NCBI GenBank assembly: GCA_002449955.1
Contig: DJYD01000056.1
Location: 1-35,242, forward strand
Reading direction: 5' to 3'
DNA: 35,242 nt
Source: Lachnospiraceae bacterium UBA6987
Lineage (GTDB): Bacteria; Bacillota; Clostridia; Lachnospirales; Lachnospiraceae
Part shown: positions 16,800-25,091 of the stretch, in pieces
How positions within the stretch are numbered: position 1 is the first letter of the stretch
How the letters are laid out: each line of letters starts with the position of its first letter
Translations under genes and position numbers: made by a program
The notes under the pieces: model-generated
The model's database searches: none
What the model saw: only the letters and a program-made list of their open reading frames with translations
What the model was told of the DNA's origin: nothing

Positions 16800-18263
16800 C
16801 TATTCCACGACTTCTATCCGGCCTTCGACATGCGCATCCAGGCCTTCGTTCGTGGCAAAAAATTCTTCAATGATGTTGTTGACGGAGGTTGCGACCACGC
16901 GCGGACGCATGTTTGCCTTCACCTCTTCAAGGGGCACGCCCATGAATTCGTCAAAGTTCGTGTAATGGTAGTTCTGCAGGGCGATCTTCAGACGCATGCC
17001 CGGCGTTATCTCCTCACCGCGGAAGGTCAGTTCTTCCAGCTCTTTCGTGGTCTTGTTGTAGCGGATATGCACGCCTTTTGAGAACTGATAAAACTCCGTC
17101 TCGCCCTTCCAGGCGTCATCCCGCATGAGGTGCTTTACGATCCGCCTGAACTGGTCTCCCGTCACCTCCAGCATCCAGAGCGCATCGTCAAACGGCGTAT
17201 TCTCCAGCATGTCCTGGTATTCGATCACCGGGCCAAGCTCTTTCTTGCGGATGGATCCGGAGCCCATCATCATGATATCAAAGCTGCTCTCCCACTGCAA
17301 GGCATCCGCATAAAGGTTGCCCATCTCCGTTTCCTGCTCGCGGGAGGGATGCGTGAGCTTCCGCGCCCAACGGGTGACCACCCTCTTGTATTTCGAATCC
17401 GTCTTCGAGCGGTAACTGTTTAAGAGCTCTTCCATGACCGGATCCTTCGGCGCCGTGCGATCGTTCACCGGCATGCATTTCCACCTGAAGTCAACGATCT
17501 TTTTCTGTTCCCTGTCGTACTGCAGGTCGATCTGTCCGATGACGCTCGTCCCCGTCCCTGCCTGCACGATGGGGATCCCGTTCACGACCTCCGGCTTGCT
17601 CATGAAGGTATGGCTGTGGCCGCCGATGATCATGTCCACGCCCCAGTCGGGGTCCAGCTCGGACGCCAGCTTTTTATCCATCTCAAGGCCCACATGCGTC
17701 AGCAGAATCGTCATGTCGGTCTTCACGGTCCGGTAGTTGTCGCAGATGATGCCGACTTCTCTGGCCGCCTGCTTGATATCGATGAAGGAGCCGATGATCT
17801 TTTCCTGTCTGGTGGACGCAAGGACCTCCTCCGTCAGCAGCCCGATAAACAGGATACGGAGGCCGCCGATTTCCACATTCAGATAGGGCTGAAACAGCCT
17901 GGCACTGTTCATGGTCACATAAAGGTCCGCGTTGATGATCGGGAAACGCGCGCACTTTTCAAGGAAAAGCAGGTGGGCGAGGCCATAGTCCACTTCATGA
18001 TTCCCCACCGTTGCCACATCCGGACGCAGGCTGTTCATCAGGTCGATGGTGGAAAGGCCCTGGTATTCCTGGTCGATGATGGAACCGCGGAACATGTCGC
18101 CCGCCACCACATACAGGCAGTTTTCCTTCTCCGCACGGACCTTGTTGATGTATCCGGACAGGCGGACCAGGCCGCCGGTCTCACCGCCCACGGTCTTCGG
18201 CAAAAAATCTCCGTGCAGGTCATTCGAATGCAGGATCGTCAATTTGGTAATACTGTCTTCCAT
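16800..18263 (-). CDS. Cytoplasmic 5'-nucleotidase / UDP-sugar hydrolase family metallophosphoesterase
   Basis: The 487-residue protein has the five metallophosphoesterase motifs: HSNDLHG (residues 12-18), AGDMFRGS, GNHEVDYG, LLTHVGLEMD and GGHSHTF. They bind two metal ions. A C-terminal 5'-nucleotidase domain follows, with the MGNLYADALQW and MGSGSIR motifs that shape substrate binding in this family. Most family members are secreted, but this one starts MEDSITKLTILHSNDLHG with no signal peptide, so it should act in the cytoplasm. Start ATG 18261-18263 has an excellent AAAGGAGG site. It precedes the thioredoxin-reductase-like gene, probably in one transcript, and diverges from an ABC transporter. 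Likely substrates are nucleoside monophosphates or nucleotide sugars, not determined here. Confidence 0.92.
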   Translation of the reverse strand: MEDSITKLTILHSNDLHGDFLPKTVGGETGGLVRLSGYINKVRAEKENCLYVVAGDMFRGSIIDQEYQGLSTIDLMNSLRPDVATVGNHEVDYGLAHLLFLEKCARFPIINADLYVTMNSARLFQPYLNVEIGGLRILFIGLLTEEVLASTRQEKIIGSFIDIKQAAREVGIICDNYRTVKTDMTILLTHVGLEMDKKLASELDPDWGVDMIIGGHSHTFMSKPEVVNGIPIVQAGTGTSVIGQIDLQYDREQKKIVDFRWKCMPVNDRTAPKDPVMEELLNSYRSKTDSKYKRVVTRWARKLTHPSREQETEMGNLYADALQWESSFDIMMMGSGSIRKKELGPVIEYQDMLENTPFDDALWMLEVTGDQFRRIVKHLMRDDAWKGETEFYQFSKGVHIRYNKTTKELEELTFRGEEITPGMRLKIALQNYHYTNFDEFMGVPLEEVKANMRPRVVATSVNNIIEEFFATNEGLDAHVEGRIEVVE

Positions 18264-18310
18264 CGGGTCCTCCTTTTCAGATGTGCTGTTGTCTGCGGGT
18301 TCCTACAGCA

Positions 18311-18339
18311 AATTTACCAAATGAAGGCATTGAACGCAA
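18311..18339 (-). promoter_or_regulatory. Possible promoter of the nucleotidase-reductase pair
   Basis: Leftward TTGCGT (complement of 18334-18339), 17 bases, then TAAATT (complement of 18311-18316), about 48 bases before the start. Its -35 box shares bases with that of the divergent ABC promoter. Confidence 0.45.
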
Positions 18340-18358
18340 GCCTTTTTCGCGTTATATT
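18330..18358 (+). promoter_or_regulatory. Promoter of the second ABC transporter
   Basis: TTGAAC (18330-18335), a 17-base spacer and TATATT (18353-18358) precede the ATPase gene by about 70 bases. The -35 box overlaps the divergent nucleotidase -35 box at 18334-18335, so the two promoters may compete for polymerase. Confidence 0.55.
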
Positions 18359-18430
18359 GGACTTGCCGCTGCGAGGATGCGCGCCGAAAAACACGGCCGG
18401 AGGAAGAGCTCTGCGGCAAAGGAGAATGCT

Positions 18431-19207
18431 ATGCTTCAGGTTTCACATGTGACGAAGACCTACGGAAAGACGGTTGCCTGCCGCGACGTCAGCTTTCATC
18501 TTGACCCGGGCAGCGTGACCGTGCTGCTCGGCCCGAACGGCGCCGGCAAAAGCACCATCATGAAATCGATCATCGGCTTCCTGCGCTATGAGGGGCAGAT
18601 CACCGTGGCGGGCTTTCCGAATAAGAGCGTCGAAGCCAGACGCATTCTCGGCTATGTCCCCGAACTGCCTGCCCTCTATCCGAACCTGACCGTGCTCGAG
18701 CACATGGAATTCCTTGCCCGCGCCTACAAAATGAACAATTACAAAGAGCGGATAAACGAACTGCTGACCCGCTTTGAACTTGCGGATAAGACGAAGAAAT
18801 TCGGCGACGAGCTTTCGAAGGGCATGCAGCAAAAGCTCAATCTCTGCCTCGGCCTCCTTCCTTCGCCGCAGATGCTGATGATGGACGAACCCATGATCGG
18901 CCTCGATCCGCATGCGATCAAGCAGTTAAAAAATATGATCGAAGAAATGCGGGCGGCCGGATGCACGATGTTAATCAGCACGCACATCATCGACAGCGTG
19001 GACATGCTCTGGGACCGCGCGCTCATCATGCAGGACGGCACGATCAAAGCCGACGTCACGCGGCCGGAGCTGGATGCTTCCGGGCGCACGCTCGAGGAAC
19101 TGTTCTTTGAGGTAACGGAAAATGTCTCCCGGGAAGATATGTCCCACCCGGGCGCAGACGGCAGCGAAAGCGGCGCTGAGGACGCCGGGAGGGGCGAAAC
19201 GGCATGA
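18431..19207 (+). CDS. ABC transporter ATP-binding protein (ABC-2 exporter type)
   Basis: The 258-residue ATPase starts at ATG 18431 behind AAAGGAGAA; an upstream in-frame extension to 18281 is not coding-like. Walker A is GPNGAGKST (residues 34-42), the signature LSKGMQQKLNLCLGLL is near residue 132, and Walker B MLMMDEPMIGLDP and the switch ISTHI follow. The short signature with GMQQ and the ILGYVPELPALYPNLT segment are typical of ATPases that serve ABC-2 type exporters. The last 35 residues are a Glu/Gly/Ser-rich tail not needed for catalysis. Its stop overlaps the permease start by four bases (19204-19207), indicating translational coupling. The substrate is unknown. Confidence 0.93.
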   Translation: MLQVSHVTKTYGKTVACRDVSFHLDPGSVTVLLGPNGAGKSTIMKSIIGFLRYEGQITVAGFPNKSVEARRILGYVPELPALYPNLTVLEHMEFLARAYKMNNYKERINELLTRFELADKTKKFGDELSKGMQQKLNLCLGLLPSPQMLMMDEPMIGLDPHAIKQLKNMIEEMRAAGCTMLISTHIIDSVDMLWDRALIMQDGTIKADVTRPELDASGRTLEELFFEVTENVSREDMSHPGADGSESGAEDAGRGETA

Positions 19208-20829
19208 AGCTCTTCTTCTACTACGTGACACACAGCGCGCTGAACGCCATAAAAAAGCTGTTCAAGGCCAAGGTGCTCCTTGTCTTTGCCATCTTTCTTG
19301 CCGGCGGCCTGCTCGTCGGCGGGACGATCGGCCTTCTGCTGAAGAAGGCGGTCCCCGATATCCCCGAGCAGACGCAGACCGAAGTCCCCGCGGCATCCGA
19401 GCCGGAGGACGAAGTGCCGCTCATGGACATTCTGGAGCTCGGGGCCGGCGCGGTGGTCCTCGCCTTCTTCGTGTTCGGGGTCTGGGGCGCCGATAAAAGC
19501 GGCGCGGACATCTTCCAGCCGGCGGACGCTGCCCTTCTCTTTCCTTCCCCGATGAAGCCGCAGTCCGTACTGCTTTTCCGCACCATGACGCAGATCGGCG
19601 CATCGATCGCCGCCACGCTCTATATCACGCTCTACCAGACCCCGAATCTCATGAAAAACGACGGCTTTTCCTTCTGGATGATCGCCGCCGTCTTTGCCGG
19701 CCTCGTCCTGACCATCGGCATCTCACAGCTGTTCAAGATGCTCTGCTTCGTACAGGGCTCCGTTCACCCCGGCTTCAAGAGAAACCTGCGGCGCTTCATT
19801 TATCTGGCGCTTGCGCTGATCGCCGGCGGCTTTTATCTCTTCATGGAGGGAAGCGGCCTCGGCATCTGGGAGGCGCTGCTCGCTTTCTTTAACGCACCGG
19901 TCACCCGCTATATCCCCTTCTGGGGCTGGATCAAGGGCTTCGTCATGTTTGCGGCAGAAAAAAACGCGGCCGGGGCTTTGGCGAGTTTCGCTGCAGTCCT
20001 TGCCGGCGGCGCAGGCCTTGCCTGGCTGACCTGGCACGTTCCGGCGGATTTTTATGAAGAAGCGCTGTCCCGGACCACCCTGAAGGCGGAGATGCTGGAA
20101 AATGCCCGCGCGGGCGACGACGGCTCGCTTGCCAAAAGGAAGAAGGACCGGAGCGAAAGAATCCGCAGGAATGATTTTTCCCGCGGCGCCGGCGCAAACG
20201 TCTTCTTCCACAAGGCGCTCTACAACCGCTTCCGCTTCGCGCATCTCGGCTTCCTCACGAAGACCCTGGAGTTCTATCTGGTCACGGGGCTCGGCGCCGG
20301 GCTCTTCTGCCGCTTCGTCGTCAAAACGGATTCTTACCTGCCCGTGGCGCTTGTCCTTGCCGCCTGCGCCTTCTTCCGGAGCCTCGGCAGCAACCTCCGC
20401 GAGGACACCCGCATGTGGTATTTCCTCCTGATCCCCGAGGATTCCTGGACGAAGCTCATGTGGTCGCTTGCCGGCGACGCGGCGAACTGCTTCCTGGACG
20501 TGCTGCCCGGCCTTGTCATCGGCCTGCTCGCACAGGGCGCGCCGCTCTTTCCGGCGCTGCTCTGGATCTTTCCGATCGTGTCCGTCACGGCTTACGCCAC
20601 AGCCGTCGGGACCTTCCTCGACCTTTCGATCAATGTAAGCGGGGGCAATACCTTAAAGGGTCTCCTGCAGATCGCCTTCATCTATTTCGGCCTCCTGCCG
20701 GACGCCGCCGCAGTCGCGCTGTTCCTGCTGCTCGGTCAGCCCATCCTTGCACTTTTTGCCGTCACCGCCTTAAATGCCGCCTTCGCCGCGCTTTTCCTGC
20801 TGCTTGCCGCAGCCGCCATGGGGAAATAA
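19204..20829 (+). CDS. ABC exporter permease, ABC-2-like
   Basis: This 541-residue membrane protein has a first strong helix at about residues 19-42 (VLLVFAIFLAGGLLVGG), several more up to about 280, a charged cytoplasmic loop at about 290-325 (ERIRRNDFSRGAGA), and a second helical half to the C terminus. It is coupled to the ATPase by a four-base overlap and has a GGAGGGG site. It resembles large two-half exporter permeases of Clostridia that are annotated only as putative ABC exporters. The cargo cannot be read from sequence. The phosphatase lipoprotein downstream has its own promoter, so the two genes alone form the operon core. Confidence 0.85.
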   Translation: MKLFFYYVTHSALNAIKKLFKAKVLLVFAIFLAGGLLVGGTIGLLLKKAVPDIPEQTQTEVPAASEPEDEVPLMDILELGAGAVVLAFFVFGVWGADKSGADIFQPADAALLFPSPMKPQSVLLFRTMTQIGASIAATLYITLYQTPNLMKNDGFSFWMIAAVFAGLVLTIGISQLFKMLCFVQGSVHPGFKRNLRRFIYLALALIAGGFYLFMEGSGLGIWEALLAFFNAPVTRYIPFWGWIKGFVMFAAEKNAAGALASFAAVLAGGAGLAWLTWHVPADFYEEALSRTTLKAEMLENARAGDDGSLAKRKKDRSERIRRNDFSRGAGANVFFHKALYNRFRFAHLGFLTKTLEFYLVTGLGAGLFCRFVVKTDSYLPVALVLAACAFFRSLGSNLREDTRMWYFLLIPEDSWTKLMWSLAGDAANCFLDVLPGLVIGLLAQGAPLFPALLWIFPIVSVTAYATAVGTFLDLSINVSGGNTLKGLLQIAFIYFGLLPDAAAVALFLLLGQPILALFAVTALNAAFAALFLLLAAAAMGK

Positions 20830-20839
20830 GAAGGATTCC

Positions 20840-20860
20840 GCCCGGCAGGCGCGGGCTTTT
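20840..20860 (+). terminator. Weak terminator after the ABC exporter pair
   Basis: GCCCG (20840-20844) pairs with CGGGC (20852-20856) around a seven-base loop, followed by only four T. It lies just after the permease stop and just before the next promoter, so partial termination is plausible. Confidence 0.45.
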
Positions 20861-20862
20861 CA

Positions 20863-20891
20863 TTGCATTTCCGCCCGTGCATTGCTATAAT
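20863..20891 (+). promoter_or_regulatory. Promoter of the phosphatase lipoprotein operon
   Basis: TTGCAT (20863-20868), a 17-base spacer and TATAAT (20886-20891) preceded by TGC, an extended -10 element. The position, about 57 bases upstream of the next start, makes this one of the stronger promoters in the window. Confidence 0.8.
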
Positions 20892-20947
20892 TTATTGTTA
20901 TCAATCGATACTGACGACCCGATTCTCTGTCCAAAAAGGAGTTTCCC

Positions 20948-22288
20948 ATGAGACGTATGAAACGACCGCTTGCAGCCCTTGCCGCAATGATCCTGGCTCT
21001 TTTGCTTACCGCCTGCGGAAGCGCAGGCCCCGCCTCCACGGCCTCTTCCGGCGAGCCCGTCTCTTCTGAGGCGCCCTCGTCTGCCGCGCCTTCGGCGGAC
21101 ACCGTGAGCAGTTCTGCCGAAGAGCCTGAGCCCACACCGGCTCCGCCTAAGTCCCCCGAATATGCAGACGCCGCCATCCTGCACGAGCTGGAATTCGGCG
21201 GCGTATACGTTGACATCACGATCGACGATTTTAACGCGCTCGGCTTTGCGTACGGCGACAGCGTGACTGTGACCTTTTCGAACGGCTATGAGCTGCAGGA
21301 TCTTCCCTATTACAACGGCTACTATACCGTGACGGGCAATCCGCTTGTCGTTGCCTACCCGGGATACCCTTATGTCAAGGTCTGCATCAACAACGGCGAC
21401 GATCTCTGGAAGGTCGCGGCGCTCGATGAAAGTATGACGGTGACCTTAAGGCTCCGCGAAGCCGGAAAATATGCCGAGATCCAGGACGCCCGCGACATCC
21501 ATTACAAGGATGATCGCTCGGAATTCCCCTCCGATGCGGCCTTTGCCAATTTCCGCGCGGCAAGCGGCGGTCTGCTGAACGGAAGCATGCTTTACCGTTC
21601 CGCTTCACCCTGCGACAATCAGCATAATCGCGCCCCCTATGTGGATGCCCTCTGCAAGGATGCGGAGATCGGCTTCATTCTGAACCTTGCCGATACCGAC
21701 GAGAAGATCAAAGACTATCTGGCAAAAGATGATTTTGACTCGCCGTATTTTCTCTCGCTTTATGAAGGCGGAAACGTTCTTCCCATCGGGCTGAACATGA
21801 ACTACGGCTCGGCGGATTTCCGCACGAAGCTGACAGCGGGACTTGCTGTCATGGCGGAGCATGACGGTCCGTATCTCGTGCACTGCACAGAGGGCAAGGA
21901 CCGCACCGGCTTTGTCTGTCTGCTGCTGGAGGCCCTCTGCGGCGCGACTTACGAGGAGATCGTCGCGGATTATATGATCACCTACGACAACTATTATCAG
22001 ATCACTGCCGAAGAGCCGCTGCTCGGCATCCCGCCGCTCTTTACGGACTACTACGGTCTGACCTCCGGCGCTTCCGGCGCGCGCTACCGCGTGATCGTGG
22101 AAAATGTACTGGATCCGATGGTGCAGAGCCTTGCGCAGGGGGACCCGGATTTCCGCACGGCCGATCTTTCCGAGTATGCGAAAGCCTTCCTGCGCGAAGG
22201 CGGCATGAGCGAGGAAACGATTCAGACGCTGATTGGCAAGCTGTGCGTGGAAGGCTACTGCAGCGACGTCCCCGGAGGGATGCCATGA
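20948..22288 (+). CDS. Lipoprotein with C-terminal protein tyrosine/serine phosphatase domain
   Basis: The 446-residue protein has a lipobox LLTAC (C23 lipidated), a Ser/Ala/Glu-rich linker to about residue 70, a beta-rich domain at about 75-165, and a phosphatase domain. The phosphatase loop HCTEGKDRTGF carries nucleophile C313 and R319, the CX5R signature of tyrosine-phosphatase-fold enzymes of the Y_phosphatase3 type. SGGLLNGSMLYRSASP is the usual family N-terminal motif (surface R). The beta domain has alternating glycines and loosely recalls the C-terminal domain of SAM-hydroxide adenosyltransferases; this is only an impression. The enzyme should lie outside the membrane, where phosphoprotein, phosphoinositide or nucleotide substrates are possible. 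Start ATG follows AAGGAG. Its stop overlaps the next gene by four bases. Confidence 0.88.
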   Translation: MRRMKRPLAALAAMILALLLTACGSAGPASTASSGEPVSSEAPSSAAPSADTVSSSAEEPEPTPAPPKSPEYADAAILHELEFGGVYVDITIDDFNALGFAYGDSVTVTFSNGYELQDLPYYNGYYTVTGNPLVVAYPGYPYVKVCINNGDDLWKVAALDESMTVTLRLREAGKYAEIQDARDIHYKDDRSEFPSDAAFANFRAASGGLLNGSMLYRSASPCDNQHNRAPYVDALCKDAEIGFILNLADTDEKIKDYLAKDDFDSPYFLSLYEGGNVLPIGLNMNYGSADFRTKLTAGLAVMAEHDGPYLVHCTEGKDRTGFVCLLLEALCGATYEEIVADYMITYDNYYQITAEEPLLGIPPLFTDYYGLTSGASGARYRVIVENVLDPMVQSLAQGDPDFRTADLSEYAKAFLREGGMSEETIQTLIGKLCVEGYCSDVPGGMP

Positions 22289-22743
22289 AAATCCTGATCA
22301 GCGCCTGTCTGCTCGGTGTGAACTGCAAATATGACGGCAAAAACAACTATGACGAAGCGCTGCTCCGCTGCCTTAAGGGGCACGAACTGCACTCTGTCTG
22401 CCCCGAAGTACTGGGCGGTCTTCCTTCGCCAAGGCAGCCCGCTGAGATCCGGCACGGCCAGGTTGTAAGAGAAGACGGTACGATAGTCACCGAGGCGTTT
22501 CATGCCGGCGCCCGGGCCGGCCTTGCGCTTGTCCGCATGCTGCAGCCGGACCTTGTCATTTTAAAAAGCCGGAGCCCAAGCTGCGGCAGCGGCATCATCT
22601 ACGACGGCAGTTTTTCCCATGTGCGGGTGCAAGGAGACGGCGTCTTTGCCGCCATGCTGAAAAAAGAAGGCTTCCGCGTCATGACCGAAGAAGAGGCGCT
22701 CCTTGCTTTCGGGCGCCCTGCAAATCATCCTGATAATCCCTGA
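22285..22743 (+). CDS. DUF523 protein, TudS-like thio-nucleobase desulfidase family
   Basis: The 152-residue protein starts at ATG 22285 behind GGAGGG, overlapping the phosphatase stop (ATGA). It has the family start ILISACLLGVNCKYDGKNN, the middle VCPEVLGGLPSPR and the late SRSPSCGSGIIYDG. C8, C39 and C100 correspond to the cysteines expected to hold a [4Fe-4S] cluster. Family knowledge: DUF523 includes TudS, which removes sulfur from 2-thiouracil compounds using such a cluster with one open iron site. Full length is usual for the stand-alone form. It is followed ten bases later by an alanyl-tRNA editing gene. Activity on free thiolated bases or on modified RNA breakdown products is inference. 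Confidence 0.88.
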   Translation: MKILISACLLGVNCKYDGKNNYDEALLRCLKGHELHSVCPEVLGGLPSPRQPAEIRHGQVVREDGTIVTEAFHAGARAGLALVRMLQPDLVILKSRSPSCGSGIIYDGSFSHVRVQGDGVFAAMLKKEGFRVMTEEEALLAFGRPANHPDNP

Positions 22744-22753
22744 AAGGCAAATG

Positions 22754-23926
22754 ATGAACACGGAAAAACTATACTATGAAGATTCCCATCTGATGCAGTT
22801 TGAAGCAGAAGTGCTCTCCTGCGTGCCGCAAGGCGGCGCTTTCCAGATCGTTCTGGATCAAACCGCGTTCTATCCCGAAGGCGGCGGTCAGCCGAGCGAT
22901 CAGGGGACACTGAATGACATCCCCATCACTTATGTCAGGGAAAAAGAGGGGATCATTTACCACACGGCCGAGAAGGAGATCCCGGCAGGGACCCGCGTCT
23001 GCGGGATCATCGACCGGGAGCGCCGACTGGACCTTATGTGCCAGCACTCCGGAGAACATATCGTCAGCGGCCTCATCTGCCGTCATTTTTCCTGTGACAA
23101 CGTCGGCTTTCACATCAGTGACGATTATGTCACCATCGATTTCAACGCACAGATAAGCGCGGAAGACCTAAAGCCGATCGAGGAGGAGGCAAACCGCCTT
23201 GTCCGTGAGGACCTGCCGGTGCGCTGCTATTTCCCGGATGCAGAAGAGCTCGCACAGACCGACTACCGCAGCAAAAAGGCGCTTACCGGGGATGTGCGGC
23301 TGGTGGAATTTCCCAAGGCAGATCTCTGTGCCTGCTGCGGAACGCATGTCGTACGGACCGGCGAAATCGGCCTCATCAAACTGATTTCCTGCGAAGCGCA
23401 CCGCGGCGGCGTGCGCATCCAAATGGCCTGCGGGGCCAGAGCCCTGCACTATGTGCAGACGATCTGCGAAGAAAACCGCAGCGTTTCTGTTCTGCTTTCC
23501 GCAAAGGAAACGGCAACAGCTGCCGCAGCCTCCCGGGCCTTAAAGGAGCTTGCGCAGCGCAAGGAACGCATGGCTGTGATGGAAACGGCCTGGGTTGAGG
23601 GAAAGGCAGCTGCTCTTTCCGGCAGGGGAAATGTCCTGCTTCGGGAAGAAAACATGAGTCCTGACAGCACAAGACGCCTCGCCAGCGAGCTGATGAAGAC
23701 CTGCGGCGGCTTCGCCGGCGTGCTCTCGGACTGTGGTGAGGACGGGATCCGCTATGCCTTCGGCATGACCGGGGGCGATCTGAAGGCTCTGACAGCCGCG
23801 CTAAACGGAATGTTCTCCGGCCGGGGCGGCGGAAAGCCCGATTTTGTCCAGGGGACGCTGCACGGCAATCTGCATGATATCAGCCGCGAGCTGCGGGCAC
23901 ATTTCCCGGATCTGTTCATCGAATAG
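22754..23926 (+). CDS. alaX: Alanyl-tRNA editing protein, AlaX long form with DHHA1 domain
   Basis: The 390-residue protein matches the editing half of alanyl-tRNA synthetase. It removes wrongly attached serine or glycine from tRNA-Ala in trans. Visible are TAFYPEGGGQPSDQG, the zinc ligands H98 and H102 in QHSGEHIVSG, and C194 with H198 in CCGTHV. A DHHA1-like C-terminal domain begins near residue 250, after the GGVRIQMACGARA motif, and has the glycine-rich end FSGRGGGKPDFVQG. This is the long AlaX class. The start is taken as the second ATG (22754), six bases after AAAGG; 22751 is also possible. It is cotranscribed with the DUF523 gene, pairing two RNA or tRNA housekeeping functions. Confidence 0.93.
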   Translation: MNTEKLYYEDSHLMQFEAEVLSCVPQGGAFQIVLDQTAFYPEGGGQPSDQGTLNDIPITYVREKEGIIYHTAEKEIPAGTRVCGIIDRERRLDLMCQHSGEHIVSGLICRHFSCDNVGFHISDDYVTIDFNAQISAEDLKPIEEEANRLVREDLPVRCYFPDAEELAQTDYRSKKALTGDVRLVEFPKADLCACCGTHVVRTGEIGLIKLISCEAHRGGVRIQMACGARALHYVQTICEENRSVSVLLSAKETATAAAASRALKELAQRKERMAVMETAWVEGKAAALSGRGNVLLREENMSPDSTRRLASELMKTCGGFAGVLSDCGEDGIRYAFGMTGGDLKALTAALNGMFSGRGGGKPDFVQGTLHGNLHDISRELRAHFPDLFIE

Positions 23927-23955
23927 GTCCCTGCGCCGGTCTTCGCCCTCCCATA

Positions 23956-23984
23956 TTGTTTTCCTCAGCATTTCATGCTATATT
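23956..23984 (+). promoter_or_regulatory. Promoter of the aldo/keto reductase
   Basis: TTGTTT (23956-23961), a 17-base spacer ending in TGC (extended element), and TATATT (23979-23984), about 37 bases before the start. Confidence 0.65.
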
Positions 23985-24020
23985 ATGATTTACTGCATAT
24001 CGCCTCAAAGGAGGATTCTT

Positions 24021-25046
24021 ATGAAGACCATAACGCTTGGCCGTACCGGCATCACCACCCCGCAGAACGCTTTCGGCGCCCTGCCCATTCAGCGCGTTTC
24101 CACGGACTACGCCGTCATGCTGCTGCGTAAGGCATATGAAGGCGGCATGACCTTTTTCGACACCGCGAGAGCCTATACGGACAGTGAAGAGAAAATCGGG
24201 GTCGCCTTCGAAGGCATGCGCGACAAGGTTTTCATTGCTTCCAAAACGCATGCCATGACGCCGGAAGAGGCAAGGGCAGAGCTGGAAACGACCCTGCGCA
24301 ACCTGAAAACCGATTACCTGGATCTTTATCAGCTTCATCAAGCCCCCCAGTGCTTTAAGCCGGGAGACGGAACCGGGATGTATGAGTTTCTGCTGGAAGC
24401 CAAGGAGCAGGGAAAGGTCCGTCATATCGGCATCACGGCCCACAAGATCGGCGTCGCGGAGGAGGTTGTTGCCAGCGGCCTCTACGAGACCCTGCAGTAT
24501 CCCTTCAACTACCTTGCCACCGAACGCGAGCTGGCCATGGTGAAGGCCTGCGGCGAAGCCGGGATGGGCTTCATTGCCATGAAGGGCCTCTCCGGCGGCC
24601 TGCTTAACAATGCGAACGCCTGCATGGCCTTCATGTCTCAGTTTGATCATGTGCTTCCCATCTGGGGCATCCAGCGTGAAAGTGAACTGGACGAATGGCT
24701 GGCCTTCTTTGACAAGGAAGCCGTCATGGACGATGCTGCTGCCGCCGTGATCGACAAGGACCGCAAGGAACTTGCCGGCGAGTTCTGCCGCAGCTGCGGC
24801 TACTGCATGCCCTGCACCATGGATATCCAGATCCGCAACTGTGCCCGCATGATCCAGCTGATCCGTCGCTCCCCGTCTCAGAATTATCTGTCTCCGGCCT
24901 GGCAGGCTGAAATGGAAAAGATCGACTCCTGCATCGGCTGCGGTGTCTGCATGACCCGCTGTCCGTATGAGCTGAATATTCCCGAACTGCTGAAAAAGAA
25001 CCTCGCGGATTACCGCAAGATCGTCTCCGGAGAGATTAAGATCTGA
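24021..25046 (+). CDS. Aldo/keto reductase with C-terminal 4Fe-4S ferredoxin domain
   Basis: Started at ATG 24021 behind AAAGGAGG, the protein has 341 residues. The aldo/keto reductase tetrad reads D47, Y52, K75 and H106 (FFDTARAYTDSE, ASKTHA, YQLHQA). After a barrel shortened at its C-terminal end, there are two cysteine clusters: C256, C259, C262 and C265 (CRSCGYCMPC), and C304, C307, C310 and C314 (CIGCGVCMTRCP). The second is a classic 4Fe-4S ferredoxin motif and the first can hold another cluster. Family knowledge: such fused reductases are common in anaerobes and probably take electrons from ferredoxin-like donors, but substrates are mostly unknown. It stands alone with its own promoter. 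Confidence 0.93.
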   Translation: MKTITLGRTGITTPQNAFGALPIQRVSTDYAVMLLRKAYEGGMTFFDTARAYTDSEEKIGVAFEGMRDKVFIASKTHAMTPEEARAELETTLRNLKTDYLDLYQLHQAPQCFKPGDGTGMYEFLLEAKEQGKVRHIGITAHKIGVAEEVVASGLYETLQYPFNYLATERELAMVKACGEAGMGFIAMKGLSGGLLNNANACMAFMSQFDHVLPIWGIQRESELDEWLAFFDKEAVMDDAAAAVIDKDRKELAGEFCRSCGYCMPCTMDIQIRNCARMIQLIRRSPSQNYLSPAWQAEMEKIDSCIGCGVCMTRCPYELNIPELLKKNLADYRKIVSGEIKI

Positions 25047-25091
25047 AATGCCGCACCCGATCTGCGGGACCAAAATACTATTTTGACTGTT

